Below, in pieces: positions 54,116 to 63,616 of a DNA stretch of 64,000 bases. Under the pieces are notes generated by a model. That model had not been told where the DNA came from. It searched no databases and was given only the letters and a program-made list of their open reading frames with translations. Each line of letters begins with the position of its first letter. The first letter of the stretch is position 1. The translations under genes were made by a program, and so were the position numbers. Source of the DNA: Rhizobium sp. AC27/96 (GTDB taxonomy: Bacteria; Pseudomonadota; Alphaproteobacteria; Rhizobiales; Rhizobiaceae); contig NZ_LXKN01000001.1 of the NCBI RefSeq assembly GCF_001692325.1, positions 186,001-250,000 of the forward strand, written 5' to 3'.

Positions 54116-54562
54116 TCAGAGCAGCATTGCCAGATCGCGGCGCAAGCGGTCGCCGTTGCCATCGGGCAGCCGCTCTTCCAGCGCCGCATGCGTCAGCTTC
54201 CACGTGGGTACGGCCGCGGCAAGAGCCGCTTGACCCGAAGGTGTGAGGCTGAGAAGGCGAGCGCGGCGATCCTTAGGATTGGGCACGATATTTACCCACC
54301 CGCGTCGCTCCAGCGGTTTCAGGGCGGCAGTCAGCGTCGTCTGGTCCATCGCAAGCAGCGCCGTAACCGAGCCCATGGATGCGGGCATTGGTCTATTCAG
54401 GGACATCATCAGGGAAAACTGGCCGTTGGTCAGTCCAAACGGTCTCAGCGCTTCATCGAAGCGACGAGCCAGGGCGCGTGCGGCACGCTGCACATGCAGG
54501 CATAGGCAGGTGTCGCGCACAAGCAGGGTGGTTTCAAAGGGGACTTGTACTGTGTTTGACAT
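54116..54562 (-). CDS. MarR-family regulator
   Basis: A 148-residue MarR protein: DEALRPFGLTNGQFSLMMSLNRP, winged-helix core MDQTTLTAALKPLERRGWVNIV and wing NPKDRRARLLSLTPSG. The N-terminal CLCLHVQRAARALARRFDEAL may include a redox-sensing Cys pair. It faces the DUF899 gene divergently and overlaps no neighbour. It presumably binds the palindrome at 54574-54585. Confidence 0.92.
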   Translation of the reverse strand: MSNTVQVPFETTLLVRDTCLCLHVQRAARALARRFDEALRPFGLTNGQFSLMMSLNRPMPASMGSVTALLAMDQTTLTAALKPLERRGWVNIVPNPKDRRARLLSLTPSGQAALAAAVPTWKLTHAALEERLPDGNGDRLRRDLAMLL

Positions 54563-54573
54563 GGTTAATTAAT

Positions 54574-54585
54574 ATTGATATCAAT
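54574..54585. promoter_or_regulatory. MarR operator candidate
   Basis: ATTGATATCAAT is a perfect 12-bp palindrome 12 bp upstream of the MarR ATG and 50 bp before the DUF899 gene. The neighbouring TTAATTAA is also palindromic. Confidence 0.55.
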
Positions 54586-54634
54586 GTATTTGTCAAGATT
54601 TTGGGAGTTGGTACGCCGGAGGAGGGCGCTGACA

Positions 54635-55360
54635 ATGAACCAGATCGTTTCCAGAGACGTATGGCTGGAGGCCCGTCGGCAATTGCTTGCCAGCGAAAAG
54701 GAGGCGACGCATCTGCGCGATCGCGTCAATGCCGAGCGCTTGGCTCTGCCATGGGTGAAGGTGGACAAGGACTATGCCTTCGATACGCCTGCGGGCAGGA
54801 AGTCGCTTGCGGAGCTCTTTGATGGCCGCCACCAACTGATCGTCTATCATTTCATGCTCGGCCCGGATTGGGATGCCGGCTGCACCGGCTGCTCTTTCCT
54901 TGCCGATCATCTCGATGGCGCACTTCCGCATCTCAATCATCATGACGTTACGCTGATAGCCGCATCCCGCGCCCCGCTCGACAAGGTGGAAGCCTACAAA
55001 AAGCGCATGGGCTGGCGTTTCCCCTGGGTCTCGTCCTTCGGCAGCGACTTCAACTTCGATTATCACGTCTCCTTCTCGAAGGAGCAGCTCGCCGGCGAGA
55101 CGGTCTTCTACAATTTCACGCCCATGGATTCGGCCGAAGGATTTGACGAGCTTCCCGGCCTCAGCGCCTTCTACAAGGACGATGCCGGCAATGTCTTCCA
55201 CACCTATTCGAGCTATGCCCGTGGCCCGGAAGAGTTGATCGGCACCTTGATGATCCTCGATCGCGCCCCGAAGGGACGCAACGAAAGCAGCACGATGAAT
55301 TTCGTCCGGCGCCATGACGAATATGAGGACGCGGCTAAGGCGGATTCCTGCTGCCATTGA
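54635..55360 (+). CDS. DUF899 thioredoxin-like protein
   Basis: A 241-residue DUF899 protein, beginning MNQIVSRDVWLEARRQLLASEKEATHLRD. The thioredoxin-like CxxC is in DAGCTGCSFLADH (near residue 87), in the usual DUF899 place. It ends with two cysteines (DSCCH). Function is unknown; related proteins are linked to redox or drug resistance. GGAGG at 54618-54622 precedes the ATG. It is regulated by the divergent MarR, by inference. Confidence 0.92.
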   Translation: MNQIVSRDVWLEARRQLLASEKEATHLRDRVNAERLALPWVKVDKDYAFDTPAGRKSLAELFDGRHQLIVYHFMLGPDWDAGCTGCSFLADHLDGALPHLNHHDVTLIAASRAPLDKVEAYKKRMGWRFPWVSSFGSDFNFDYHVSFSKEQLAGETVFYNFTPMDSAEGFDELPGLSAFYKDDAGNVFHTYSSYARGPEELIGTLMILDRAPKGRNESSTMNFVRRHDEYEDAAKADSCCH

Positions 55361-55581
55361 TCCCGGTGGGAACTACTGAATCCACGCCATGGGAGCCTAG
55401 GGGTCGAATTATCGCGCTTCGTGCCTAGTTATAGACTGGCGCCTGCTTGCCGGGTCACGGACGGATCGGTCGATTGACCATCGCTTGGCCGTCACTTTTA
55501 TCGGCGATGATGCGCCTGTGCCGATATCAGGCGCAGGCCGAGACAGACGACTGCCACAATCACAATAGGGAGAGAGATTCG

Positions 55582-56358
55582 ATGGCTGAGAAGGGATATT
55601 TTGTCTGGTACGAGCTGATGACGTCGGATATGGCGGCGGCAGAAGCTTTCTACCGCAAGGTTGTCGGCTGGGATGCAGCCGATGCGGGCATGCCGGAAGT
55701 CGGCATGGACTACACGCTGTTCAGCGCCGGCGCAGGTCCGGTCGCCGGGTTGATGATTTTGCCCGAGGAAGCGAAAGCCATGGGCACGCCACCCTGCTGG
55801 ACCGGCTATATCGGCGTTCCCAGCGTCGATGAGGCCGCAAAGACCGTTGTTGCCAAGGGCGGCAAGCTCTACCGCGAGCCGACCGATATTCCAGGTGTTG
55901 GCCGCTTCGCCGTGGTTGCCGATCCCTATGGCGCCGCCTTCTGCCTGTTCACGCCGTTGCCGGGTCAGGATTGGGAGCAGGCAGCACCTGCCACCCCCGG
56001 CTATTTCGGCTGGCACGAGCTCTATGCCGGCGACGGCCCGAAGGCTTTCGATTTCTATTGCGAGATGTTCGGCTGGGAATCGAGCTCCGATTTCGACATG
56101 GGCCCGATGGGCAAATACAAGATCTTCAAGATCGGCGACCGCGACTTCGGCGGCATCATGACCAAGCCGGCTGAAATGCCGGTGCCGGCCTGGAATTTCT
56201 ATATCAACGTGCCGGCCATCGATGCGGCGATCACGCGGATCACCGAAGGTGGTGGCACGATCGTCAATGGCCCCATGGAAGTTCCCGGCGGCAGCTGGAT
56301 CGTCCAGGCTACCGACCCGCAGGGTGCATTTTTCTCTCTGGTCGCGCCGGTGCGCTGA
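55582..56358 (+). CDS. Two-domain VOC (glyoxalase/bleomycin resistance) protein
   Basis: A 258-residue protein with two vicinal oxygen chelate domains. The first starts with KGYFVWYELMTSDMAAAEAFYRKVVGWD and the second with PGYFGWHELYAGDGPKAFDFYCEMFGW. Putative metal His/Glu positions are in both WYELM/WHELY strands. Role unknown; similar proteins in actinomycetes and rhizobia are described as hydroxylase-associated. A mosaic repeat follows its stop. Confidence 0.9.
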   Translation: MAEKGYFVWYELMTSDMAAAEAFYRKVVGWDAADAGMPEVGMDYTLFSAGAGPVAGLMILPEEAKAMGTPPCWTGYIGVPSVDEAAKTVVAKGGKLYREPTDIPGVGRFAVVADPYGAAFCLFTPLPGQDWEQAAPATPGYFGWHELYAGDGPKAFDFYCEMFGWESSSDFDMGPMGKYKIFKIGDRDFGGIMTKPAEMPVPAWNFYINVPAIDAAITRITEGGGTIVNGPMEVPGGSWIVQATDPQGAFFSLVAPVR

Positions 56359-56362
56359 TCTT

Positions 56363-56480
56363 CACCCTCCCCTTGAGGGGGAGGGTCGGCCCATAGGGCC
56401 GGGGTGGGGTGATCTCCAAATTCGCGGCGTGTCACCCCCACTCGCGGCTTTGCCGCGACCTCCCCCCTCAAGGGGGAGGT
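56363..56480. repeat. Palindromic mosaic repeat, copy 2
   Basis: Same layout as the copy at 12990-13111: ACCCTCCCCTTGAGGGGGAG, then CGGCCCATAGGGCCGGGG, a short core, CGCGGCTTTGCCGCG and CCTCCCCCCTCAAGGGGGAG at the right. The outer arms are nearly identical between the copies, while the core differs, as expected of a dispersed element. Confidence 0.88.
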
Positions 56481-56486
56481 GTCAAT

Positions 56487-58010
56487 TTACCGCTTCAGGC
56501 TGCCGAGAATTCCCCGCACCAGCGCACGACCAACCTGCGTGGCGACCGTACGCGCCATGCTCTTCATCGTTGCTTCCAGGATCGTCTCGCGCTGATAGCC
56601 CGAGCGGCCGCGGCCTGCCGGTTTGCTGTCGCCGCCGAAACCGGGGAGCGTCCAGCCGCCGGTGCTGGAGCCACCTTCCTTGGTTGCTGCCTCATCGGCC
56701 GCCTTGCTGGCGCGCGCCGCGAGGATCTCGTAGGCAGATTCGCGATCGATGGTCTGATCATAGAGGCCGGCGACCGGGCTGGCATTGATGACGGCCTGGC
56801 GTTCGGCATCGGTCAGGGGACCGATGCGCCCGGATGGCGGCCGGATCAAGGTGCGCTCGACGATCGAGGGCGCACCCTTGCCTTCGAGCATGGATACCAG
56901 CGCTTCGCCGGTGCCGAGCGTGGTGATGATATCGGCGGTCTTGAAAGCCGGGTTGGGGCGGAACGTGTCGGCGGCTGTCTGCACCGCCTTCTGCTCGCGC
57001 GGCGTATAGGCGCGCAGGGCATGCTGCACGCGGTTGCCGAGCTGCGCCAGCACGGTTTCCGGCACGTCGAGCGGATTTTGCGTGACGAAATAGACGCCGA
57101 CGCCCTTGGAGCGGATCAGGCGCACGACCTGCTCGACGCGCTCGATCAGCACCTTCGGCGCATCGTTGAAGAGCAGATGCGCCTCATCGAAGAAGAAAAC
57201 CAGCCTTGGCTTTTCAGGGTCACCGACTTCGGGCAGCTCCTCGAAGAGTTCGGAGAGCAGCCAGAGCAGGAAGGTGGCGTAGAGGCGCGGGTTCATCATC
57301 AGCTTGTCGGCGGCAAGCACCGACACCTGCCCGTAGCCGTTGTTGGTGACGCGCATGATGTCGGAGATTTTCAGCGCCGGCTCACCAAAGAAGTTTTCGG
57401 CTCCCTGCTGCTCCAGCACCAAGAGCGATCGCTGCAATGAGCCGACGGAGGTCTTGGAGATCAGGCCGTATTTGTTGGAAAGCTCGCTGGCATTCTCACC
57501 CATGTAGTTCAGCAGCGCCTGGAAGTCCTTGAAGTCGAGCAGCGCCAGGCCATTTTCATCGGCGATCTTGAAGGCGATGTTGAGCACGCCTTCCTGCGCC
57601 TCGGAGGCATCCATCAACCGCGAAAGCAGCAGCGGCCCCATCTCGGCGATGGTGGCGCGGACGCGATGGCCCTTTTCGCCGTAGATGTCCCAGAAGATCA
57701 CTGGAAATTGCTCGAACTCATAGGGCTTCAGGCCGATTTCCTCGGCACGCTTCAAGAGGAAATCCTTGGGCTCGCCCTTGGCGGCAATGCCCGAGAGGTC
57801 GCCCTTGATATCCGCGCAGAAGACGGGCACGCCGGCCTTGGAAAATCCCTCCGCCAGCACCTGCAGCGTCACGGTCTTGCCGGTGCCGGTCGCGCCGGTC
57901 ACGAGGCCGTGACGGTTGCCGAATTTCAGCGTCAGGAATTCCTCCTTGTTGATGCTTTCGTCCGGATTCCGGCTGGCGCCGACGAAAATCTGTCCGTCCT
58001 GCTGCGGCAT
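56487..58010 (-). CDS. HerA-like ATPase (DUF853)
   Basis: A 507-residue P-loop ATPase of the FtsK/HerA group, DUF853 family. The Walker A motif is GATGTGKTVT near residue 40, and Walker B is LVFFFDEAHLLF near residue 260. It has the RxxAQNP-like segment VYFVTQNPLDVPETVLAQLGNRVQHAL (sensor and arginine finger region). The C-terminal tail has glycine/serine-rich spacer sequence and a basic end. The cellular role is unknown. GGGAG precedes the ATG at 58010. Divergent from the gene at 58227. Confidence 0.92.
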   Translation of the reverse strand: MPQQDGQIFVGASRNPDESINKEEFLTLKFGNRHGLVTGATGTGKTVTLQVLAEGFSKAGVPVFCADIKGDLSGIAAKGEPKDFLLKRAEEIGLKPYEFEQFPVIFWDIYGEKGHRVRATIAEMGPLLLSRLMDASEAQEGVLNIAFKIADENGLALLDFKDFQALLNYMGENASELSNKYGLISKTSVGSLQRSLLVLEQQGAENFFGEPALKISDIMRVTNNGYGQVSVLAADKLMMNPRLYATFLLWLLSELFEELPEVGDPEKPRLVFFFDEAHLLFNDAPKVLIERVEQVVRLIRSKGVGVYFVTQNPLDVPETVLAQLGNRVQHALRAYTPREQKAVQTAADTFRPNPAFKTADIITTLGTGEALVSMLEGKGAPSIVERTLIRPPSGRIGPLTDAERQAVINASPVAGLYDQTIDRESAYEILAARASKAADEAATKEGGSSTGGWTLPGFGGDSKPAGRGRSGYQRETILEATMKSMARTVATQVGRALVRGILGSLKR

Positions 58011-58190
58011 GGTGTCGTCTCCCTCTGGGCGGCGGCACGGCAACCTTGAAGGTCGCCAGGGCCATTCATCGATTTGTCCTGACACTGTTATAAGAACTGA
58101 CTTGAACGGGGACAACCATTCGCGTGATGCTTATGCTTCTGGTAGTATAACGAGGTCCGGCACGGCTTGTGTCGGTTGCCCCGTTCAGTT

Positions 58191-58208
58191 ACGTTGACGT
58201 TAACGTTA
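58191..58208. repeat. Three tandem ACGTTR hexamers upstream of the divergent pair
   Basis: ACGTTG-ACGTTA-ACGTTA lie 19 bp before the GTG start at 58227 and between it and the HerA-like gene. The tandem hexamers with palindromic AACGTT steps suggest a regulator site; TTGACG inside them could be a -35 element. Confidence 0.4.
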
Positions 58209-58226
58209 TAAAGGCAGGAGGCCAAA

Positions 58227-58625
58227 GTGAACGAAGTTATTGACCAGATCGCAACCAAAGCCGGCATTGCTCCTGATCTCGCAGAGAAGGCCGTCGGCAT
58301 GATCCTTGGCTTTCTGCAACGCGAGGCACCCGATGGCCCCGTTACCAAGATGATCCAGGCGATTCCGGGCGCCACCGATCTCGTTGCCCAGTATAATGGC
58401 GAGGGCAGCACGGGCGGCGGTGGTCTGCTCGGCGGCCTTCTCAGCGCAGTTGGCGGTGGCGGCGGCCTCATGGCGCTTGGTCAGCAGCTGATGAGCAGCG
58501 GCCTCAGCATGGGCGAGATCACCTCGCTCGCCAAGGAAACGATCGCGACCGCCCGCCAGCATGCCGGCGACGAAGTGGTTGACCAGGTCGTCAACTCGGT
58601 CCCGGGCCTGCATCAGTTCCTCTGA
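58227..58625 (+). CDS. Unknown 132-residue protein with glycine-rich hinge
   Basis: Starts at GTG with GGAGG nine bases upstream. The N-terminus is helical (NEVIDQIATKAGIAPDLAEKAVGMILGFLQREAP), resembling DUF2267-like or DUF2780-type helical domains. A glycine-rich hinge (STGGGGLLGGLLSAVGGGGG) is followed by two more helices. No signal peptide or membrane segment. I am not sure of the family. Confidence 0.75.
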   Translation: MNEVIDQIATKAGIAPDLAEKAVGMILGFLQREAPDGPVTKMIQAIPGATDLVAQYNGEGSTGGGGLLGGLLSAVGGGGGLMALGQQLMSSGLSMGEITSLAKETIATARQHAGDEVVDQVVNSVPGLHQFL

Positions 58626-58783
58626 GGCGAATAAGGCCTTTCCGGAAAGTTCGGGGAGGCCAGCCGCCAGCGGCCCGTGGATTTAGCGAGGCACCGCCAG
58701 CGAGCGATAATTTAATCTTCATGTCTTCCGGCCTTCGCCATCCTCTGTGGAGCGAGGGCCGTTGCTTTTGGAGAGATTGCTAA

Positions 58784-60139
58784 GTGTCCGTCAATCCTAT
58801 TCCCTCCCTTTTGCCGAGAGGGCCGGGCCATCGTTTCGTGCTGTACGGCGATTCCTGTTCCGGTGTTTCGGGCGCCCTGCATGAAGGTACTTTCGCTGCC
58901 GTCAACTCTGTCCTGCGCCGGCTCGATCCGCCGCCTGAATTCATCCTGTTTCCGGGCGACGAGATCATTGGGCTGACGGCCGATCCGGAGGCGCTTCGGG
59001 CGCAATGGCGGCATTGGCTTGACCAGGAGATGGCATGGTTCGACCGGCAGGCGACACCGATCTGGCACACCACTGGCAATCACACGACCTATGACGAGAT
59101 GAGCGAGCAGGTTTTCCGCGAAGTCTTGCAACTGCCGGAAAACGGGCCGCCGGGGCAGGAGGGACTGTCCTACTGGGTCCGCCACGGCGGTCTTCTGCTG
59201 GTTTTCGTGAATACCCTATGGACCGGCCTTGGCGGCGAAGGGCATGTCGAGACGGAATGGCTGGAGGCGACGCTCAAAGCGCATGCCGACGTCAGGCACA
59301 AGATCGTCCTCGGCCATCATCCCGTCTTCCCGGTGAACGGTTTTTCCGGCGCCTATCAACGCGAAATCGGTCCCGAATATGCCGGGAAATTTTGGGATAT
59401 TCTGGTTGAGGCCGGTGTTCTTGCCTATGTCTGCAGCCATATCCTTGCCTTCGACGTTCAGGTGCATCGCGGCGTCCTCCAGCTTTGCACAGCGGGGGCG
59501 GGAACTGCGCATCGAATGCCCGAAGGGGTGGAATATCTCCATTGCATTCAGGCAGCACTCGATGCGGAGGGGCTTCGCTATCAGGTGCTCGATACCGAGG
59601 GTGCGGTCCGCGAGCAGCTGCAATGGCCTTTCAAATCAGCCGAGAACTGGAGGAGCCTGCCGCATGGGTCGCATGCTGCCGCCTTCTCCGGCTTCAAAGG
59701 CTCAAATAATATCGTCGAATTGCGGATTGCCGGGCTAGTGGCCGAAAAGGCGCATGCGCCGGCGCAAACGCTCTTTTCCGCCTTCGACCCCCAAATCATC
59801 GCCCCGCTCTGGCTGGGCCTGCGCGGTCCACGCCAGACCTTGACCTTGATCCTCGGCCGCAAGCCCGGACGCAGCCCACACTATTGGTTCGGACCCAATC
59901 TGCCCCCCGGCCAGCCTTTCGATATCGACATCGCCCTGCACGCCGGCATGGGACCCGGTGGCATGCTCTATCGCATGCATGGTGATGACAGATGGAATTC
60001 ATTCCGCGGAGCCTCCGCGACCGGCCTCGAAGAGATGATTTGGCCAGGCCAATGGAGCGTGGGACATGGTCAGGGCGGCCCGGCGGATCGGCCCTTCATG
60101 GGGAGTAGCTTGGCTGTCCAGATTGGATACGAAAGCTAG
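58784..60139 (+). CDS. Atypical metallophosphoesterase-fold protein
   Basis: A 451-residue protein starting at GTG with GGAGAG upstream. The calcineurin-like phosphoesterase order is seen in YGDSCSG (usual DxH), LFPGDEII (GD), TTGNHTT (GNH), LGHHPVFP (GHHP) and CSHI (usual GH). The first block lacks the canonical Asp-x-His and the last is CSH rather than GHxH, so metal binding may be altered. A C-terminal region of about 170 residues has no family I recognise. It is followed 87 bp downstream by a nitrilase-family gene. Confidence 0.78.
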   Translation: MSVNPIPSLLPRGPGHRFVLYGDSCSGVSGALHEGTFAAVNSVLRRLDPPPEFILFPGDEIIGLTADPEALRAQWRHWLDQEMAWFDRQATPIWHTTGNHTTYDEMSEQVFREVLQLPENGPPGQEGLSYWVRHGGLLLVFVNTLWTGLGGEGHVETEWLEATLKAHADVRHKIVLGHHPVFPVNGFSGAYQREIGPEYAGKFWDILVEAGVLAYVCSHILAFDVQVHRGVLQLCTAGAGTAHRMPEGVEYLHCIQAALDAEGLRYQVLDTEGAVREQLQWPFKSAENWRSLPHGSHAAAFSGFKGSNNIVELRIAGLVAEKAHAPAQTLFSAFDPQIIAPLWLGLRGPRQTLTLILGRKPGRSPHYWFGPNLPPGQPFDIDIALHAGMGPGGMLYRMHGDDRWNSFRGASATGLEEMIWPGQWSVGHGQGGPADRPFMGSSLAVQIGYES

Positions 60140-60226
60140 CGCCATCACATGCGTGCGCTTTCTGTCGCCGTTGCGGATTCTGCTAAACTCCCTGTGTGAT
60201 CGAGTCGCGGGCAGGAGATCGTTGGC

Positions 60227-61090
60227 ATGGCGAAATGGGATGGTGCCTATACTTGGCACAAGCGGCCGTCAGCTGTCGGGGCGCCGGAGCGGTTGCGCGT
60301 TGCGACCTGCCAGTTCCCTGTGGGCTATGACATTGCAGCGAATACGACGCACATCCTGTCGCTGATAGAAGCGGCGGCGAAGGCGGGCGCGGACGTCGCT
60401 CATTTCCCGGAATGTGCTCTATCCGGCTATGGTTCGGCCAATTGGCCTGATTGGAGCGGCTTCGATTGGGTGGCTCTCCAATCCGCGCTTGAAGCCGTAA
60501 AATCAGCCGCGCGGACGCACCGCCTCTGGGTCGTGATCGGCAGCGTTCATCCCGATGAGATCACCGGCAAAAAGTTCAACTCCGTCTATGTCCTGGATCG
60601 TGATGGTAACCTTGCCGGTCGCTACGACAAGCGTTGCTGCTCGGCCAATGATTTGCGTGCTTTCGAATTGGGCCGTCGTCAGCTTACCGTCGATATTGAG
60701 GGTGTTTCTTGCGGCTTTCTCATCTGCCGGGATTGGAGCTATCCCGAGCTCTGGCGAGACTATGAGGGACGCGTCGAGCTGGTGTTTCATTCCGCTTGTG
60801 CCGATGGACAGGGCCGCGACAAGAACGAGACCCACACCATCCCGGCAATGATGCAGGCTTATGGCAGGCAATATCTCTATGCGATAAGCTCTTCCAATTC
60901 CTGCCGGCAGAGCCAGGACTATCCAAGCCTCTGGATCGAGCGCGGCGGCTATATGGGCGGTCAAGCCACACGCCACGAAGCCGGCTTCACCAGCAATGCA
61001 CTTGCCGATGACCCGGAACAAGACCGCTTCTTCGCTGCTGTTCTGGAAGCGCATCGTGCAGAGCGGATCTTGTACGGGCTGGTCGATTAG
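60227..61090 (+). CDS. Carbon-nitrogen hydrolase (nitrilase superfamily)
   Basis: A 287-residue amidohydrolase. The triad is in HFPECALSGYG (Glu), GRYDKRCCSAND (Lys) and FLICRDWSYPELW (Cys). It is unlike the enzyme at 41663: similarity is limited to these motifs. The N-terminal MAKWDGAYTWHKRP extension is unusual. A terminator follows. Substrate unknown. Confidence 0.9.
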   Translation: MAKWDGAYTWHKRPSAVGAPERLRVATCQFPVGYDIAANTTHILSLIEAAAKAGADVAHFPECALSGYGSANWPDWSGFDWVALQSALEAVKSAARTHRLWVVIGSVHPDEITGKKFNSVYVLDRDGNLAGRYDKRCCSANDLRAFELGRRQLTVDIEGVSCGFLICRDWSYPELWRDYEGRVELVFHSACADGQGRDKNETHTIPAMMQAYGRQYLYAISSSNSCRQSQDYPSLWIERGGYMGGQATRHEAGFTSNALADDPEQDRFFAAVLEAHRAERILYGLVD

Positions 61091-61103
61091 AAACCAGATC
61101 GGC

Positions 61104-61133
61104 GGGCCGGCATCCATCGATACCGGCCCTTTT
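61104..61133 (+). terminator. Intrinsic terminator after nitrilase-family gene
   Basis: GGGCCGG (61104-61110) and CCGGCCC (61123-61129) enclose a 12-base loop and are followed by TTTT. It separates the gene from the convergent zwf, which ends at 61139. Confidence 0.8.
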
Positions 61134-61138
61134 CAGCT

Positions 61139-62665
61139 TCAAACCTTCTTGCCGCCCAGTTTCTCATCCGGCTGATGCCATTTGCGGCCGTCGCGTTCGA
61201 TGAGGTCGTCGGCGCAGGCCGGGCCCATGCTGCCGGGCGCGTAAGGATCGGGCTTGCCGCCCTCGGCCCAGAGGTCGAGGAAGGGCTGCACCGCTGCCCA
61301 GCCGGCCTCGATGCCGTCGGCGCGCTGGAACAGCGTCTGGTCGCCGACGAAAAGTTCGTAGAACAGGCTCTCGTAGCCCGTCTGCTTGCCGATGTCGAAA
61401 CGGTCGGCATAGCGGAAATCGAGCGACACCGGCGCCGTCTTCAGGACGAGCCCCGGTGATTTGATCGAGATTTCCATGTCGAGCCCTTCGTCGGGCTGCA
61501 CCTGGATGATGAGCCTGTTCGGCGGCAGCTCGGGGCTGGAGGCGTGGGCATTGCGGGGGAACTGTGCGAAGGGCACCTGCCGGAAGGTGATGACCACTTC
61601 CGTATCGCGCGCCTTCATTGCCTTGCCGGTGCGCAGGTAAAAGGGCACGCCGGCCCAGCGCCATGTATCGACAAACAGCTTCACTGCCACGAAAGTCTCG
61701 GTGCTGCTGTCAGGCGAAACGTCGGCGGTCTGGGTGAAGGCCGGCAGATCCCTGCCGGCGATCGGGCCGGCGGTATATGCACCGCGAACGCCATTCTTGA
61801 CCGCATCTTCGCGGGAATAATGGCGCAAAGCCTTCAGAACCTTGCCCTTCTCGTTGCGGATCGCTTCCGCATCGAAGCTGTTCGGCGGCTCCATTGCCAC
61901 CATCGCCAGCAGTTGGAAGAGATGGTTCGGCACCATATCGCGCAAAGCGCCGGTCGCGTCGTAGAATTTGCCGCGCGTGCCGACATCCACCAGTTCGGCG
62001 GCGGTGATCTGCACGTGGTCGATGTAATTATTGTTCCAGAGCGCCTCGATCATCATGTTGGCAAAGCGCGTCGTCATGATGTTCTGCACCGTTTCCTTGC
62101 CGAGGAAATGGTCGATGCGGTAGATCTGGCTTTCCGCCACATGGTTGAGCAGCCGCGCATTCAGCGCCTGTGCCGAGGCAAGATCGTGGCCGAAAGGCTT
62201 TTCGATCGCGATGCGGCGGAATGCGCCTGTGGCCTCGTTGGTCAATCCGTTTTCGGAAAGCTTCTCGGCGATGTCGCCAAAGAACTGCGGCGGCACCGCA
62301 AAATAGAAGGCCGCATTGGCGCTAGGCGCCTTCGAAAGGTGGTCGGCGATTTCCTTGTAGACGGCATTCTGGGTGAAGTCGCCGGAGATGTAGCTGATGC
62401 GCTTGCGCAGGCTCTGCCATGCCGCCTGCCGGTCCGGCTCTTCCATGTCGCCGGAGGTTTTCAGAAACGATTCCAGCCGCTCCAGCAGCATGTCGACGCC
62501 ACCGGGCTCGATACCGATGCCGAGGATATGGAGATCCTCTCCGACGAGACCACTGCGCGTCATGTTGATCAGCGTCGGGATCAGCAGACGCCGGGTCAGA
62601 TCGCCGGCGGCGCCGAAGATCACGAAAGTCAGCGGCGGTGCGGGTGCGACATCAGGGGTGGTCAT
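61139..62665 (-). CDS. zwf: Glucose-6-phosphate 1-dehydrogenase
   Basis: A 508-residue enzyme that oxidises glucose-6-phosphate to 6-phosphogluconolactone, feeding the Entner-Doudoroff and pentose phosphate routes. The cofactor motif is FVIFGAAGDLTRRLLIP near the start. The substrate/catalytic site is YRIDHFLGKETVQN near residue 185, and IAIEKPFGHD supplies another conserved block. Start MTTPDVAPAP (62665) has GGAG. In rhizobia zwf is usually followed by pgl and edd; here it stands alone, next to tam. Confidence 0.95.
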   Translation of the reverse strand: MTTPDVAPAPPLTFVIFGAAGDLTRRLLIPTLINMTRSGLVGEDLHILGIGIEPGGVDMLLERLESFLKTSGDMEEPDRQAAWQSLRKRISYISGDFTQNAVYKEIADHLSKAPSANAAFYFAVPPQFFGDIAEKLSENGLTNEATGAFRRIAIEKPFGHDLASAQALNARLLNHVAESQIYRIDHFLGKETVQNIMTTRFANMMIEALWNNNYIDHVQITAAELVDVGTRGKFYDATGALRDMVPNHLFQLLAMVAMEPPNSFDAEAIRNEKGKVLKALRHYSREDAVKNGVRGAYTAGPIAGRDLPAFTQTADVSPDSSTETFVAVKLFVDTWRWAGVPFYLRTGKAMKARDTEVVITFRQVPFAQFPRNAHASSPELPPNRLIIQVQPDEGLDMEISIKSPGLVLKTAPVSLDFRYADRFDIGKQTGYESLFYELFVGDQTLFQRADGIEAGWAAVQPFLDLWAEGGKPDPYAPGSMGPACADDLIERDGRKWHQPDEKLGGKKV

Positions 62666-62830
62666 GAGCGCTTCTCCATTGTGCGGGCACACATCGGGCT
62701 TCTGGTCGACATGGATATCTCCTCGGACCTGTTTCAGCTTTGGCTGTCGTTGTTCTAGCGCGGGCCGACGCCGGTTGTCGATGGGATCGACGTGCCGCCG
62801 TCAGCGTGATTTTAGTGATGGGTAGAGTGT

Positions 62831-63601
62831 CTATTTCTTCACGGCAATGAGGAAGAGCCGCGGGAAGCGCAGCAGCACTTTGCCATCCACGAGCGGCGGA
62901 TAGGCCTGTTCGATGCGCTTCAGATATTCGGCCGTGAAAGCGTCGCGATGCTCGGCTCCGGCGTGATCGAGATAGGGACGCAGGCCCGTGGCCTTCACCC
63001 ATTCGACGATGGCCGCCGCATTCTCCAGCGCGTGATTGTAGTTGGTGTGCCAGATATCGACACGCGCCGACTTGCCGATCAGCCTGTTGTAATAGACCGA
63101 GGGCGAGGGAAGGGGATTGCGGCGCACGCTCTTCCTGGCAAAGGCATCGCTCCAGGGGCCATTTTTTGCAGTCTCCTCCATCATCACATGGCTGAGCTCG
63201 GTCAGATTGTCAGGCATCTGGACGGCAAGCACGCCGCCGGGCTTGAGAGCGTCCATCAGATGATCGAAGATCTCCAGATGGCCGGGCAGCCATTGAAAGA
63301 CGGCATTGGCAAAAAGCAGGTCGACAGGTCCATCGGGACGCCACGTCGCAAGGTCGGCCTTTTCGAAACTCGTGCCGGGCATGCGTTTGCGGGCTGCTTC
63401 CAGCATGTTGTCGTCGCTGTCGAGACCGGAAACGCCGGCAGCGCCATAGCGCTCGGCGATCAGCTCGGTCGAGTTGCCGGGGCCGCAACCAAGGTCGATT
63501 GCTCGTTCGATACGTTCCAGCGGCACTTGCGCCAAGAGATCGCGCGCCGGGCGCGTGCGTTCATCCTCGAATTTCACATATTGGCCAGCAGACCATGCCA
63601 T
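62831..63601 (-). CDS. tam: Trans-aconitate 2-methyltransferase
   Basis: A 256-residue SAM-dependent methyltransferase of the Tam type. [23 protein letters not shown] is a typical start. Motif I is [15 protein letters not shown] near residue 36, followed by [14 protein letters not shown] and [15 protein letters not shown]. It methylates trans-aconitate, a spontaneous by-product of cis-aconitate. ATG 63601 has GAGGAT at suitable distance. Confidence 0.9.
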   Translation of the reverse strand: MAWSAGQYVKFEDERTRPARDLLAQVPLERIERAIDLGCGPGNSTELIAERYGAAGVSGLDSDDNMLEAARKRMPGTSFEKADLATWRPDGPVDLLFANAVFQWLPGHLEIFDHLMDALKPGGVLAVQMPDNLTELSHVMMEETAKNGPWSDAFARKSVRRNPLPSPSVYYNRLIGKSARVDIWHTNYNHALENAAAIVEWVKATGLRPYLDHAGAEHRDAFTAEYLKRIEQAYPPLVDGKVLLRFPRLFLIAVKK

Positions 63602-63616
63602 GAGCATATCCTCTTC

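Noticed and set aside
61544-62758. 404-codon open frame on + strand opposite zwf
   Set aside because: Shadow of zwf, low-complexity Asp/His/Arg composition.
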